NCBI GenBank assembly: GCA_035764005.1
Contig: DASTZZ010000017.1
Coordinates: forward strand, 33,555-97,554
Origin: Terriglobales bacterium
Lineage (GTDB): Bacteria; Acidobacteriota; Terriglobia; Terriglobales; Acidobacteriaceae
Direction of reading: 5' to 3'
DNA: 64,000 nucleotides
The first letter of the stretch is position 1; every line of letters starts with the position of its first letter. Both the position numbers and the translations under genes were made by a program. The notes below the pieces were generated by a model. It was not told the DNA's origin. It did no database searches and saw nothing but the letters and a program-made list of their open reading frames with translations. Below are positions 8,475 through 16,991 of the stretch, piece by piece.

Positions 8475-8504
8475 TTGACTGAATGAATACTCATTCAGTA
8501 GCAT
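8475..8504 (+). promoter_or_regulatory. fad operon promoter with FadR-type operator
   Basis: The perfect palindrome CTGAATGAATACTCATTCAG (8479-8498, 8-bp arms) agrees at every position with the box I recall for the TetR-family repressor FadR of Bacillus subtilis, TGAATGAMTANTCATTCA. It lies between a -35-like TTGACT (8475-8480) and a -10-like TAGCAT (8499-8504), 18 bases apart, so a bound repressor would block RNA polymerase. The first gene downstream is fadN, also a FadR target in Bacillus. No fadR gene lies in the window. Confidence 0.8.
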
Positions 8505-8615
8505 CTCACTAAGGCCATGCCGACCACCCTGGACACGAACCTTTCCCGTATAGCCACGCTGACCTTTAGCTCCGATAAGATGGGAACCTCGCCTATGGCG
8601 AGCGAAAGCCGGGGC

Positions 8616-11045
8616 ATGGCGATTCAGATCAACAAAGTTGCGGTTTTGGGCGCGGGGACCATGGGCTCCCGCATCGCGGCACACCTCGCAAACGCTGGAA
8701 TTCCCAGCTACTTACTCGACATCGTCCCGCCCGGAGCTCCGGCGCCGAAGCCAGGGGAGCGCAGCGCCGAGCGCGACAAGATCGTGCTCAGCGGACTCGA
8801 AGGAGCGAAGAAGTCAAAGCCTGCCGCGTTCTTCGATCCATCGCTGGCGCGCCTCATTAAGACCGGCAACTTTGAAGACGACCTCAAACTCCTCGCCGAT
8901 ACCGACTGGATCATCGAAGCTGTTGCCGAGAACCTCGAAATCAAGCGCGCGCTGCTGAAGAAAGTCGAGGCGGTCCGCAAGCCGACGGCGATCGTAACCA
9001 CTAACACCAGCGGCCTGCCGGTCGGCAGCATCGCCGAAGGATTCAGCGAGGCATTTCGCCGCAACTGGTTTGGCACGCATTTCTTCAATCCTCCGCGCTA
9101 CATGCGGCTGCTAGAGATCATTCCCACTCCGGAATCAGATCTCGCAGCGATGGAGGCGATCGCGCATTTTTGCGATCAGCGCCTAGGCAAGACCATCGTC
9201 CGCGCCAAGGACACGCCGAACTTTATCGCCAATCGCATCGGCACGTTTTCAGTGCTGAACGTGATGCGCATCATGCAGGAGATGGGATTCTCGATCGAGG
9301 ACATCGACGCGCTCACCGGCTCAGCCGTCGGCTGGCCGAAGTCGGCGACGTTTCGCACCATTGATCTGGTCGGTCTCGACATTCTCGCGCATGTCGTCGG
9401 CAACATGACGGAGAGTGTCCACGACGAGCGCTCGGAGCTGAAGCTCCCGGATTTCTACAACCAGATGCTCGAGCGAAAGTGGCTCGGCGACAAAACCAGG
9501 CAGGGTTTCTACAAAAAGACCAAATCGGAATCAGGCGAAGAGCGCTTCGCGATCGATTGGAAGACGCTGGAATATCATCCGCGCGGCAAAGCGCGATTCC
9601 AACTTCTGGAGATGGGGAAGAACGTCGATGCGCCGGCCGAGCGGCTGAAGATGCTCATCACGGCCGATCCGCGCGACAAAGCTGCTCAGTTTTACTGGAC
9701 TTCTCTCTCCGAACTTTGGACCTACGCCGCCAATCGCATTCCCGAGATCTCGGATTCGGTGGTCGAGATCGATCGTGCGATGCGCACGGGTTTCAACTGG
9801 GAACTCGGCCCATTTGAAATGTGGGACGCAGCCGGCGTCAGCGCTACGGTCGAGCGCATGAAGAAGGAAGGCCGTCCGGTGGCCTCCAATGTCGAGAAGC
9901 TGCTGGCGAGCGGAAAAACGAGCTGGTATGCGGACGATAAGAACGCAGCTTCGGGCCGCAGCTACTTCGATGTCCGAAGCTCGTCCTATGCACCGATCGA
10001 GGTACCCGAGGGAGTGTGGTCAGTTGGAGTCGCCAAGAAATCCAATGGCGTAGTCAAGAAAAATGCCTCGACCTCGCTGGTGGATTTGGGCAATGGCGTC
10101 GGCTGCATCGAGTTCCATTCCAAAATGAATTCACTCGGCGGCGATATCGTTCAGTTCGTCACCCAGACGCTGAAACCCGGCAGTCCCGCTTTGGGACAAT
10201 TCGACGCCTTCGTCATCACCAACGACGCGCAGCATTTCTCCGTCGGCGCCAACATTATGCTGTTGCTCATGGCCATTCAGGAAGGCGAGTGGGACGAGGT
10301 CGATCTCGCGATTCGCGGTTTTCAAGGTATGACGCAGGCGATTAAGTTTTGCCCGAAGCCTGTGGTCGCGGCGCCGTTCGGAATGTGCCTCGGAGGCGGA
10401 ACTGAGGTAAGCCTGCATGCTGCTGCGCGCCAGCCTCATGCGGAGCTTTACATGGGGCTGGTTGAAGTTGGAGTCGGACTCCTTCCCGGCGGAGGCGGCT
10501 GCAAAGAGATGCTGCTGCGTGCCGTCGATGCTGCTTCGAGCATCCGTCCCGCCGGACGCGGCGAGTCGGTCGAGTTAACGGAGGCAATGAAGAAGAACTT
10601 CGAGACCATCGCGATGGCGAAGGTCTCGACCTCCGCAGCCGAAGCGCGACATATCGGATTCTTGTCAGAAGCTGACGTGATTACCATGAACCGCGACCGC
10701 CTGCTCAGCGACGCCAAACGCCGCGCGCTCGAACTCGTCGAAGAAGGCTACAGCGCGCCGGTGATGCGCACCGACGTTCCCGCTCCGGGCGAGAGCATCC
10801 TTGCGACGTTGAAACTCGGCGTACATCTTATGCGTCAGGGTGAATACATCAGCGATCATGAAGTGAAGATCGGAAACAAAGTGGCAGAAGTGCTCTGCGG
10901 CGGAAACGTCACGCCCGGTACGCCTGTGAGCGAGCAGTACCTGCTCGACCTGGAGCGCGAGGCGTTCAAATCACTTTGCGGGGAGAAGAAGACGCAGGAA
11001 CGGATTCAATACACGCTGAAGACAGGGAAGACGTTGAGGAACTAA
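8616..11045 (+). CDS. fadN: 3-hydroxyacyl-CoA dehydrogenase/enoyl-CoA hydratase, FadN type
   Basis: With the ATG at 8616 (GGGG three bases upstream) the product is 809 residues. The NAD-binding domain comes first (VAVLGAGTMGSRIAAHLA), then the 3-hydroxyacyl-CoA dehydrogenase C-terminal domains, and the crotonase-like hydratase domain lies in the last third (SVGANIMLLL, PFGMCLGGGTEVSLHAAA, GLLPGGGGCKEML). This order is the reverse of proteobacterial FadB/FadJ and is that of Bacillus FadN. It carries out two successive steps of beta-oxidation: hydration of enoyl-CoA and oxidation to 3-ketoacyl-CoA. The thiolase and acyl-CoA dehydrogenase follow on the same strand. In-frame ATGs upstream (8517, 8595) have no better ribosome site and would add residues before the Rossmann motif. 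Confidence 0.93.
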   Translation: MAIQINKVAVLGAGTMGSRIAAHLANAGIPSYLLDIVPPGAPAPKPGERSAERDKIVLSGLEGAKKSKPAAFFDPSLARLIKTGNFEDDLKLLADTDWIIEAVAENLEIKRALLKKVEAVRKPTAIVTTNTSGLPVGSIAEGFSEAFRRNWFGTHFFNPPRYMRLLEIIPTPESDLAAMEAIAHFCDQRLGKTIVRAKDTPNFIANRIGTFSVLNVMRIMQEMGFSIEDIDALTGSAVGWPKSATFRTIDLVGLDILAHVVGNMTESVHDERSELKLPDFYNQMLERKWLGDKTRQGFYKKTKSESGEERFAIDWKTLEYHPRGKARFQLLEMGKNVDAPAERLKMLITADPRDKAAQFYWTSLSELWTYAANRIPEISDSVVEIDRAMRTGFNWELGPFEMWDAAGVSATVERMKKEGRPVASNVEKLLASGKTSWYADDKNAASGRSYFDVRSSSYAPIEVPEGVWSVGVAKKSNGVVKKNASTSLVDLGNGVGCIEFHSKMNSLGGDIVQFVTQTLKPGSPALGQFDAFVITNDAQHFSVGANIMLLLMAIQEGEWDEVDLAIRGFQGMTQAIKFCPKPVVAAPFGMCLGGGTEVSLHAAARQPHAELYMGLVEVGVGLLPGGGGCKEMLLRAVDAASSIRPAGRGESVELTEAMKKNFETIAMAKVSTSAAEARHIGFLSEADVITMNRDRLLSDAKRRALELVEEGYSAPVMRTDVPAPGESILATLKLGVHLMRQGEYISDHEVKIGNKVAEVLCGGNVTPGTPVSEQYLLDLEREAFKSLCGEKKTQERIQYTLKTGKTLRN

Positions 11046-11049
11046 AAAC

Positions 11050-11141
11050 GGGGGTTAACACGAAGGTCACGAAGGTTGAACGAAGGGCACGGAGTTCTTC
11101 GTGAACTTCGTACAGACTTCGTGACCTCCGTGTTAACCCCC
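11050..11141. repeat. empty CACGAAGG-family palindrome
   Basis: The arms at 11050-11074 and 11117-11141 are inverted copies of 25 bases with one mismatch, beginning GGGGGTTAACACG. The spacer is 42 bases and holds further degenerate CACGAAGGT-like units. The element fills the whole gap between fadN and fadA, and the ribosome site GGAGG of fadA starts one base after it. It has the same outer ends and the same position relative to the next gene as the cassette at 12338-12850, but no gene inside. Confidence 0.85.
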
Positions 11142-11153
11142 GGAGGTTTTGAA

Positions 11154-12332
11154 ATGAGAGAAGTAGTTATCGTCAGTGCCGTGCGCACGCCCGTGGGTCG
11201 TGCCTACAAGGGCGGTCTGCGCAATACGCGTCCAGACGATCTGGCCGCCGTGGCCATCAAAGGCGCGCTTGCGCGTGTGCCGCAGGTCGACCCGAAAGAA
11301 ATTGAAGACGTAATCTTTGGCTGCGCGATGCCCGAAGCGGAACAAGGGATGAACGTAGCGCGGATCGCTTCGCTACGCGCCGGACTTCCCGTCGAGTGCT
11401 CAGCGATGACCATCAACCGCTTCTGTGCCTCCGGGCTGCAGGCGATTGCGATGGCCGCGGAGCGAATTGGATCGGGAAGCGTCGATGTAGTCCTCGCCGG
11501 CGGTGTCGAGTCGATGACGATGATTCCCATGGGCGGCAACAAAGTCAGCGCCAATCCGTGGCTGATCGAAAATTATCCGGACGCATATCTTTCGATGGGA
11601 CTCACAGCAGAGCGCCTGGCGCAGCGCTTTGGGATCACGCGCGAACAGGCCGACGAATTTTCGCTCCAGAGCCATAAGAAAGCGTTGGCCGCAATCGCGG
11701 CGGGGAAGTTCAACGACGAACTCGTTCCCGTTCCAGTCAGCTTCACCACACCGAATGGAAGCAAGCCGAAGCGAATCGACATCGAATTCAAGATCGACGA
11801 CGGGCCGCGAGCGGACACATCGCTCGAAGCTCTAGCAGGATTGAAGCCGGCTTTCCACGCCAAAGGGACCGTGACGGCCGGCAATTCGTCGCAAATGTCA
11901 GACGGTGCGGCGGCAACGATCGTTACGTCCGGCGAGCGAGCGAAGGCGCTCGGCATTAAGCCGCTGGCTCGCTACATAGCGTTCGCCACCGCTGGATACA
12001 AGCCTGAAGAAATGGGCATTGGTCCGGTGTACGCGATTCCCAAGGCACTAAAGATTGCCGGACTCAAACTGGACCAGATCGATGTAATCGAGCTGAACGA
12101 AGCCTTCGCCGCGCAGTCGCTTTCCGTCATCAAAGCAGGAGAGCTGGATCCGGCCAAAGTGAACCCAAACGGCGGAGCGATCGCGCTTGGCCATCCCCTG
12201 GGCTGCACCGGAGCCAAGCTGACGGCGAGCATCATCCGCGAACTGAAACGTCGAAATGCACGCTACGGTTTAGTGACGATGTGCGTCGGCGGTGGCATGG
12301 GCGCGGCGGGGATTTTCGAGAATATCGCGTAA
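11154..12332 (+). CDS. fadA: acetyl-CoA C-acyltransferase (thiolase)
   Basis: The 392-residue protein has the full thiolase catalytic set: nucleophile Cys91 in [10 protein letters not shown], His347 in [13 protein letters not shown] and Cys377 in [11 protein letters not shown]. It splits 3-ketoacyl-CoA into acetyl-CoA and a shortened acyl-CoA, the last step of the cycle served by its neighbours. The start at 11154 is fixed by GGAGG seven bases upstream. A longer frame from 11076 would be translated through the inverted repeat and is rejected. It is part of fadN-fadA-fadE, interrupted by the GxxExxY cassette after its stop. Confidence 0.95.
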   Translation: MREVVIVSAVRTPVGRAYKGGLRNTRPDDLAAVAIKGALARVPQVDPKEIEDVIFGCAMPEAEQGMNVARIASLRAGLPVECSAMTINRFCASGLQAIAMAAERIGSGSVDVVLAGGVESMTMIPMGGNKVSANPWLIENYPDAYLSMGLTAERLAQRFGITREQADEFSLQSHKKALAAIAAGKFNDELVPVPVSFTTPNGSKPKRIDIEFKIDDGPRADTSLEALAGLKPAFHAKGTVTAGNSSQMSDGAAATIVTSGERAKALGIKPLARYIAFATAGYKPEEMGIGPVYAIPKALKIAGLKLDQIDVIELNEAFAAQSLSVIKAGELDPAKVNPNGGAIALGHPLGCTGAKLTASIIRELKRRNARYGLVTMCVGGGMGAAGIFENIA

Positions 12333-12337
12333 GGCCG

Positions 12338-12850
12338 GGGAGTTAACACGAAGGTCACTGAGGTTTTACGGAGGTCACGGAGAGTGCTGATATGGAATCG
12401 GGTGCCAAGCGCGCATTGACTGCTCAGGAGATCAGTGGTCGAGTGATCACCGCTGCGATGAGAGTGCATACAGCCGTTGGTCCTGGTCTTCTCGAGAGTG
12501 CATACGAAGCTTGTCTCTTGCATGAGCTCCAAGAAGGTGGTCTCCGAGTTCGTTCCCAGGTTCCATTTCCGCTCGTCTATCGCGGGTTGAAGTTAGATGT
12601 GGGATACCGCATCGATCTCATTGTCGAAGACTGTGTCATCGTAGAAATCAAGTGTGTAGAAGCAATCGCGCCGGTGCACAAAGCACAGCTTCTTTCGTAC
12701 TTGCGTCTGACAGATCGGCCACTCGGATTGATCATCAACTTTCACGTAGAGCACCTGAAAGAAGGCATTCGCAGGGTGGTGAACGGCTTCAACTGGAAGT
12801 AGTTCTCCGTGACCTTGAATTACAACTTCGTGACCTTCGTGTTAACTCCC
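12338..12850. mobile_element. inverted-repeat cassette carrying a GxxExxY gene
   Basis: A left arm (12338-12383) and a right arm (12804-12850) are imperfect inverted copies of about 46 bases. The outer 21 bases (GGGAGTTAACACGAAGG and on) are identical, as are the inner 12 (AGGTCACGGAGA). The only gene between them is the GxxExxY gene, which nearly fills the space. The outer ends match those of the empty palindrome before fadA. The right end abuts the GGAGG of fadE by five bases. No transposase is present, so if it moves it must be non-autonomous or use another mechanism. Confidence 0.65.
12392..12802 (+). CDS. GxxExxY family protein (PD-(D/E)xK nuclease-like)
   Basis: The 136-residue protein carries the naming motif as GLLESAY within TAVGPGLLESAYEACL. 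A nuclease-like core follows: RIDLIVEDCVIVEIKCVE (Asp, then Glu-x-Lys) and a conserved KAQLLSYLRLT helix. This is the plan of the small PDDEXK_3/TIGR04256 family. Biochemical function is unknown; a nuclease role is inferred from the fold. It has no link to fatty-acid oxidation, yet it lies inside the fad operon on the same strand between two inverted arms, so it looks like a passenger. Its start codon lies nine bases after the inner end of the left arm. Confidence 0.88.
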   Translation: MESGAKRALTAQEISGRVITAAMRVHTAVGPGLLESAYEACLLHELQEGGLRVRSQVPFPLVYRGLKLDVGYRIDLIVEDCVIVEIKCVEAIAPVHKAQLLSYLRLTDRPLGLIINFHVEHLKEGIRRVVNGFNWK

Positions 12851-12866
12851 GGTTTGGAGGTTTCTC

Positions 12867-14663
12867 ATGGCAACGGCAGCAATTCCTAAAACGAAAATCG
12901 CTGGTGGCAGCTTTCTCATTGAAGATCGCCGTCCTGACGAGGTCTTCACGCCTGAAGACTTTACCGACGAGCATCGCCAGATCGCTCAGACCACGGAGGA
13001 ATTTGCGCTGAAAGAGATTGTCCCGAACATCGAGAAGATCGAGCACAAGGACTACTCCGTCAGCCGCGAGCTCATCAAGAAAGCCAGCGAACTCGGCCTC
13101 GCGTCCGTCGACATTCCCGAAGAGTACGGCGGGATGGACATGGACAAAGTCACCTCCGCCATTATCGCCGACTACATTGCCAAATCGGGAAGCTTCAGCG
13201 TTACCTGGGGAGCGCACGTCGGCATAGGCACGCTGCCGATCGTTTACTTCGGCACGCCCGAGCAGAAGCAGAAGTATCTGCCGAAGCTCGCATCAGGCGA
13301 GTGGGTGGGAGCGTATGCGCTGTCAGAATCTTCCTCAGGATCAGACGCCCTCAACTGTCGTTCTCGTGCCGAACTCTCCGCCGACGGCAAGCACTACGTG
13401 CTCAATGGCGAGAAGATGTGGATCACGAATGCCAAATTTGCCGACCTCTACGTCATCTTCGCCAAGGTTGGCGGCGAGAAGTTCTCGGCGTTCATCGTCG
13501 AGCGCACGTTTCCTGGATTTTCAGTGGGAGCCGAGGAGAAGAAGCTGGGAATTCGCGGTTCTTCGACATGTCCGCTGATTCTCAATGATTGCCAGGTACC
13601 GGTTGAAAACGTCCTGGGAGAAATCGGCAAAGGACACATCATCGCTTTTAACATTTTGAACATCGGCCGTTTCAAATTGGGAGCCGGATGCGTCGGTGGC
13701 GCGCGAAACTCGCTGCAGACCGCACTCTCATATGCCAAGCAGCGCAAGGCGTTCGGCAAGACTCTGTCCGAGTTTGGCCTGATTCGGGAAAAGATCGCGG
13801 ACATTGCGACGGGCATTTACGTTGGTGAGGCCTTGGCTTATCGCACAGTAGGCATGATCGATGAGGCTTTGCGGGATATCGACAAGAAATCGCCCGACGC
13901 TTCTACCCAGATTCGGAAGGGGATCGAGGAATACGCCGTCGAGTGCTCGATCCTGAAAGTCTGGGGCTCGGAGATGCTCGATCGCGTCGTCGACCACGTG
14001 GTGCAGATTTATGGTGGCTACGGCTTCGTCGAAGAGTATCCGGCGGAGCGCGCCTATCGCGACTCGCGCGTGAACCGCATCTTCGAGGGCACGAACGAGA
14101 TCAACCGCATGATCATCACCGGCTGGCTGATGAAGCGGGCGATGAGCGGACAGCTCGCGTTGATGCCGGCTATCAAAAAGCTCATGGATGAGGTGCTATC
14201 CGGCCCATCGATGGGCGAAGAAGTGGAAGGAGCGCTTGCATCCGAGCGCACGCTGGTCGGCAACGCCAAGAAAACTGCGCTGTTTGTCGCGGGAGTGGCT
14301 TCCCAGCGATACATGATGGAGCTCGCCGATCAGCAGGAGGTTATGGCCGCGCTGGCCGACGTAATCATCGAAGTCTTTGCCATGGATTCGGCGCTCCTGC
14401 GAACTATGAAGCTGGTGCAGGCGCAAGGGGGAAGCACGGCAGGTCTTCCAGTCGCTATGACTCAGGTTTATCTGTCCGAAGCAATGGCGCGCATCGAAGT
14501 CGCGGCCCGGCGCGTGCTGGCTGCGGCTGCGGAAGGCGACAACCTGCGGATTCAGACGACGATCCTTCGCCGGCTCATGAAGCACGAACCGACCAACGTG
14601 ATCGGACTACGCCAGCAGATCGCTACCAGGACCATCGAGGCAGGGAAGTACACGATCAGCTAG
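12867..14663 (+). CDS. fadE: acyl-CoA dehydrogenase, FadE type
   Basis: At 598 residues this is the long, very-long-chain-type acyl-CoA dehydrogenase, close in length to Bacillus FadE. Visible family regions are YALSESSSGSDALNC and MWITNAKFADL (FAD and substrate binding), RKAFGKTLSEFGLIREKIA, and IYGGYGFVEEYPAERAYRDS followed by IFEGTNEINR near the active site. A C-terminal helical extension of about 170 residues follows. It makes the first double bond in acyl-CoA, passing electrons to ETF. GGAGG at 12856-12860 supports the ATG at 12867. It is the last gene of the fadN-fadA-fadE unit. Confidence 0.95.
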   Translation: MATAAIPKTKIAGGSFLIEDRRPDEVFTPEDFTDEHRQIAQTTEEFALKEIVPNIEKIEHKDYSVSRELIKKASELGLASVDIPEEYGGMDMDKVTSAIIADYIAKSGSFSVTWGAHVGIGTLPIVYFGTPEQKQKYLPKLASGEWVGAYALSESSSGSDALNCRSRAELSADGKHYVLNGEKMWITNAKFADLYVIFAKVGGEKFSAFIVERTFPGFSVGAEEKKLGIRGSSTCPLILNDCQVPVENVLGEIGKGHIIAFNILNIGRFKLGAGCVGGARNSLQTALSYAKQRKAFGKTLSEFGLIREKIADIATGIYVGEALAYRTVGMIDEALRDIDKKSPDASTQIRKGIEEYAVECSILKVWGSEMLDRVVDHVVQIYGGYGFVEEYPAERAYRDSRVNRIFEGTNEINRMIITGWLMKRAMSGQLALMPAIKKLMDEVLSGPSMGEEVEGALASERTLVGNAKKTALFVAGVASQRYMMELADQQEVMAALADVIIEVFAMDSALLRTMKLVQAQGGSTAGLPVAMTQVYLSEAMARIEVAARRVLAAAAEGDNLRIQTTILRRLMKHEPTNVIGLRQQIATRTIEAGKYTIS

Positions 14664-14704
14664 GGCCACTTGGTCGTAACGTTCAATCCTCTCGGGGTCG
14701 CTGC

Positions 14705-14733
14705 GTCAGTACCGTTCGCGGTAGCGAACGGGT
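14705..14733 (+). repeat. REP-like hairpin, copy B (best-formed)
   Basis: The core CCGTTCGCGGTAGCGAACGG is a perfect 8-bp stem with a GGTA loop, flanked by GTCAGTA on the left and GT on the right. It lies about 40 bases after the fadE stop, where it could protect the 3' end or end the transcript. Confidence 0.85.
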
Positions 14734-14974
14734 GAGGCGCTCTTGCCTCGCACCCCGGATCCGGGAGAGCTCTGTCGCCGTTCAAATCGCGAAACGCGCG
14801 TTTGCCGATCTCCACCCCAGCTCTAACTCTCTGAGTCCGCGCGAGATCCTGCTTTACCTCGAATTTACCCACAGGCGAGCATCGCTGGATTGTTCTCGCA
14901 ATCCCACCGCCCTCAAATCGTGCACGTTCGCACTGCGCTGCGAACGAACGACTCTCGATTGGAGGATTGCAGAG

Positions 14975-15679
14975 ATGTCAGAAGTGCAACTCAGACTGGA
15001 AGGAACTAGGGTGGCTGTTTTTCAGGAAGCCATTCGGGTGCAACAGAACGTTATTGCCACATCGGAAAAGAAGGTCCTGAGGTGGCTGGCATCAAGAACG
15101 CCCGAGGCCGTGAATTCTGATCACCTCACCGCGCTAGGTGCACTGGGCATGCTTCTCACCGGAGCGTCCTATGCATTCGCAGCCTACGGCCAATATGGGC
15201 TGTTGCTTGCCTGTGTTTTTCTCGCCCTGAACTGGCTCGGCGACAGTCTTGACGGAACGCTGGCCCGACACCGTAACCGGCAACGACCCCGGTATGGCTT
15301 CTACGTCGACCACATCATCGACTGCTTCGGAGTAACCGCGGTGCTTGCAGGTCTCAGCGCTTCAGGCTTCATGCAGCCGATTGTAGCTGCCTGGGTCCTC
15401 ATCGCGTACTTGCTGCTATCTGCCGAAATCTTTCTGGCTACCTACGCGCTGGGCAAATTCGAGATGTCATATGGCGGGCTCGGTCCTACTGAGCTGCGCA
15501 TCCTGCTGTGTATTGGCAATGTGTACCTGTTCTTTCAACCTGCTGCCCACCCGTTTGGATTGCCGCTGAGCCTCCTCGACTTCGGTGGAGCAATTGGCGC
15601 GATCGGCATGACGGGGATCGCTCTGTTCTCGGCGATCAAGCATGGACGAGTTCTCTTCGAAGCGGAGAGACTCAAATGA
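14975..15679 (+). CDS. CDP-alcohol phosphatidyltransferase family membrane protein
   Basis: The catalytic motif of the CDP-alcohol phosphotransferases is complete: DSLDGTLAR, nine residues, then GFYVDHIID, giving the D-xx-DG-xx-AR...G-xxx-D-xxx-D pattern. The 234-residue protein has about six membrane segments. These enzymes join a CDP-linked diacylglycerol or alcohol to an acceptor to make phospholipid headgroups; the substrate cannot be read from sequence. GGAGG at 14961-14965 sets the ATG at 14975; an open frame further upstream (from 14732) would run through the REP-like repeat region and is rejected. Its stop overlaps the start of the gtrA-like gene (ATGA), so the two are coupled. Confidence 0.88.
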   Translation: MSEVQLRLEGTRVAVFQEAIRVQQNVIATSEKKVLRWLASRTPEAVNSDHLTALGALGMLLTGASYAFAAYGQYGLLLACVFLALNWLGDSLDGTLARHRNRQRPRYGFYVDHIIDCFGVTAVLAGLSASGFMQPIVAAWVLIAYLLLSAEIFLATYALGKFEMSYGGLGPTELRILLCIGNVYLFFQPAAHPFGLPLSLLDFGGAIGAIGMTGIALFSAIKHGRVLFEAERLK

Positions 15680-16140
15680 AAACAGATCGATCGCAATGGA
15701 GTCGATGGGGGATATTCAATCTTGTAGGGCTACTCGGCTTCGGAATTCAACTCGTTGTGCTTTTCTTCTTCAAGCGCTTTGTCGGACTCGATTATCGGCT
15801 GGCGACCGCCTGTGCCGTCGAAGTTGCCTTGGTTCACAATTTCATCTGGCATGAGCGCGTTACCTGGGCAGATGTCATTTCAGGTCGTGCCGGGGTTGGG
15901 AGTCGCCTCTTTCGTTTTCATGCAGCCAACGGTCTAATTTCGATGGTCGGCAACGTCGTGTTTACGTGGACGCTGGTAACGTGGGCCAGAATGCCCTATC
16001 TGCTCGCGAATGCGGTGAGCATACTCATCTGTTCGCTGCTCAATTTCGTGGTTGGTGATCGCCTGGTATTCCGCTCGCGAACGCGCGACAGAGGCGGGCC
16101 GACGCTCTGGTTTAGAGCATCCGGCCGCGAGATCGTTTGA
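15676..16140 (+). CDS. GtrA family membrane protein
   Basis: The 154-residue protein has four membrane segments and typical GtrA features: FNLVGLLGFGIQLVVLFFF at the start, the motif ALVHNFIWHERVTW after the second helix, and SLLNFVVGDRLVFR at the end. GtrA proteins are thought to move lipid-linked sugars across the membrane or to act with glycosyltransferases on the cell surface. Overlap with the phosphatidyltransferase gene by four bases suggests a joint role in envelope lipid or glycolipid assembly. The final 15-20 residues are specific to this protein. Confidence 0.88.
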   Translation: MKTDRSQWSRWGIFNLVGLLGFGIQLVVLFFFKRFVGLDYRLATACAVEVALVHNFIWHERVTWADVISGRAGVGSRLFRFHAANGLISMVGNVVFTWTLVTWARMPYLLANAVSILICSLLNFVVGDRLVFRSRTRDRGGPTLWFRASGREIV

Positions 16141-16143
16141 GGA

Positions 16144-16848
16144 TCAGAGTGTGCCTTTATCCAGCACGGCGAAGAGTTCTCCGGTCACCAGATCCGGCGC
16201 GAGATCGCCGTCGATTTCCGTGAGCAGTCCTCGTTTGCGGTAGTACTCGCTGAGAGGGAGAGTCTCTTTATCGTATGCGGTGAGCCGAATGTCGATCGCT
16301 TCTTCGCTGTCGTCCTTGCGGAAGGTGAGCTTCGCGCCATCTTTGTCGCACACTTCGTCATTTTTCGGAGGCGTCGTATAGATGTTGTAGATAGTCCCGC
16401 AGACCGGACACGTGCGGCGCCCAGTAAGACGCTTCCGCAGCTTGTCGTAATCGACGGAGATCTTAATCACACGCAGCGGCAGCTTCGATCCGCGAGCGGC
16501 AAGGAATCCATCAAGCCACTCGGCCTGGGCTACAGTGCGAGGGAAACCGTCGAGGATGTATCCACGCGCACAATCCGGACGGGCAACGCGCTCGGCCACC
16601 ATGTCACAAACGATGTCGTCCGACACGAGTTTGCCGGAATCCATTACTGCCTTGGCTTTCTTGCCCAGTTCGGTGCCCAGCTTCACGTTTTCCCGGAGCA
16701 AATCTCCGGTCGAGATTTGCGGCACGCCATACCGCTCCACGATTTGTTTGGCTTGAGTCCCTTTTCCTGCGCCGGGAGGACCAAGCAGAATAATTGGACC
16801 GACCGCTCGAGCTACGTAGTCGGCCACCGATGTTGCAGGAGTATTCAT
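16144..16848 (-). CDS. adk: adenylate kinase
   Basis: The P-loop GPPGAGKGTQAKQI, the NMP-binding motif STGDLLRENV, DGFPRTVAQAEWL and the lid motif RLTGRRTCPVCG identify adenylate kinase, which balances ATP, ADP and AMP. The lid carries CPVC and, after about 17 residues, VCDKD, a Cys3-Asp set that can hold a structural zinc, as in Bacillus-type enzymes. I chose the ATG at 16848 (234 residues); a TTG at 16899 would add 17 residues that are not typical, and neither has a clear ribosome site. The N-terminal extension before the P-loop is longer than usual by about 15 residues. The gene stands outside its common ribosomal-protein context. Confidence 0.95.
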   Translation of the reverse strand: MNTPATSVADYVARAVGPIILLGPPGAGKGTQAKQIVERYGVPQISTGDLLRENVKLGTELGKKAKAVMDSGKLVSDDIVCDMVAERVARPDCARGYILDGFPRTVAQAEWLDGFLAARGSKLPLRVIKISVDYDKLRKRLTGRRTCPVCGTIYNIYTTPPKNDEVCDKDGAKLTFRKDDSEEAIDIRLTAYDKETLPLSEYYRKRGLLTEIDGDLAPDLVTGELFAVLDKGTL

Positions 16849-16939
16849 TAGAAAATAGAAGCCTGAATATGAGTTCTCCGCCACCACTGCAGCGGACAAG
16901 GTCTAGTGTAAACGGTTCCCCACCTTGGCAGGAGCGCTC

Positions 16940-16967
16940 GTCAGTACGTCCGTGGTAGCGGATGGGT
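16940..16967 (+). repeat. REP-like hairpin, copy C (degenerate)
   Basis: This copy reads GTCAGTACGTCCGT, GGTA, GCGGATGGGT. It keeps the outer bases and the loop but only a five-pair stem. It lies in the gap between the DUF71 gene and adk. Confidence 0.65.
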
Positions 16968-16991
16968 ACGGATTTGGACTACTGTTTCCAC

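Noticed and set aside
11076..11153. A longer N-terminus for the thiolase
   Set aside because: The extra 26 codons would be read through the palindrome; the ATG at 11154 has GGAGG at the right distance and begins the conserved [12 protein letters not shown].
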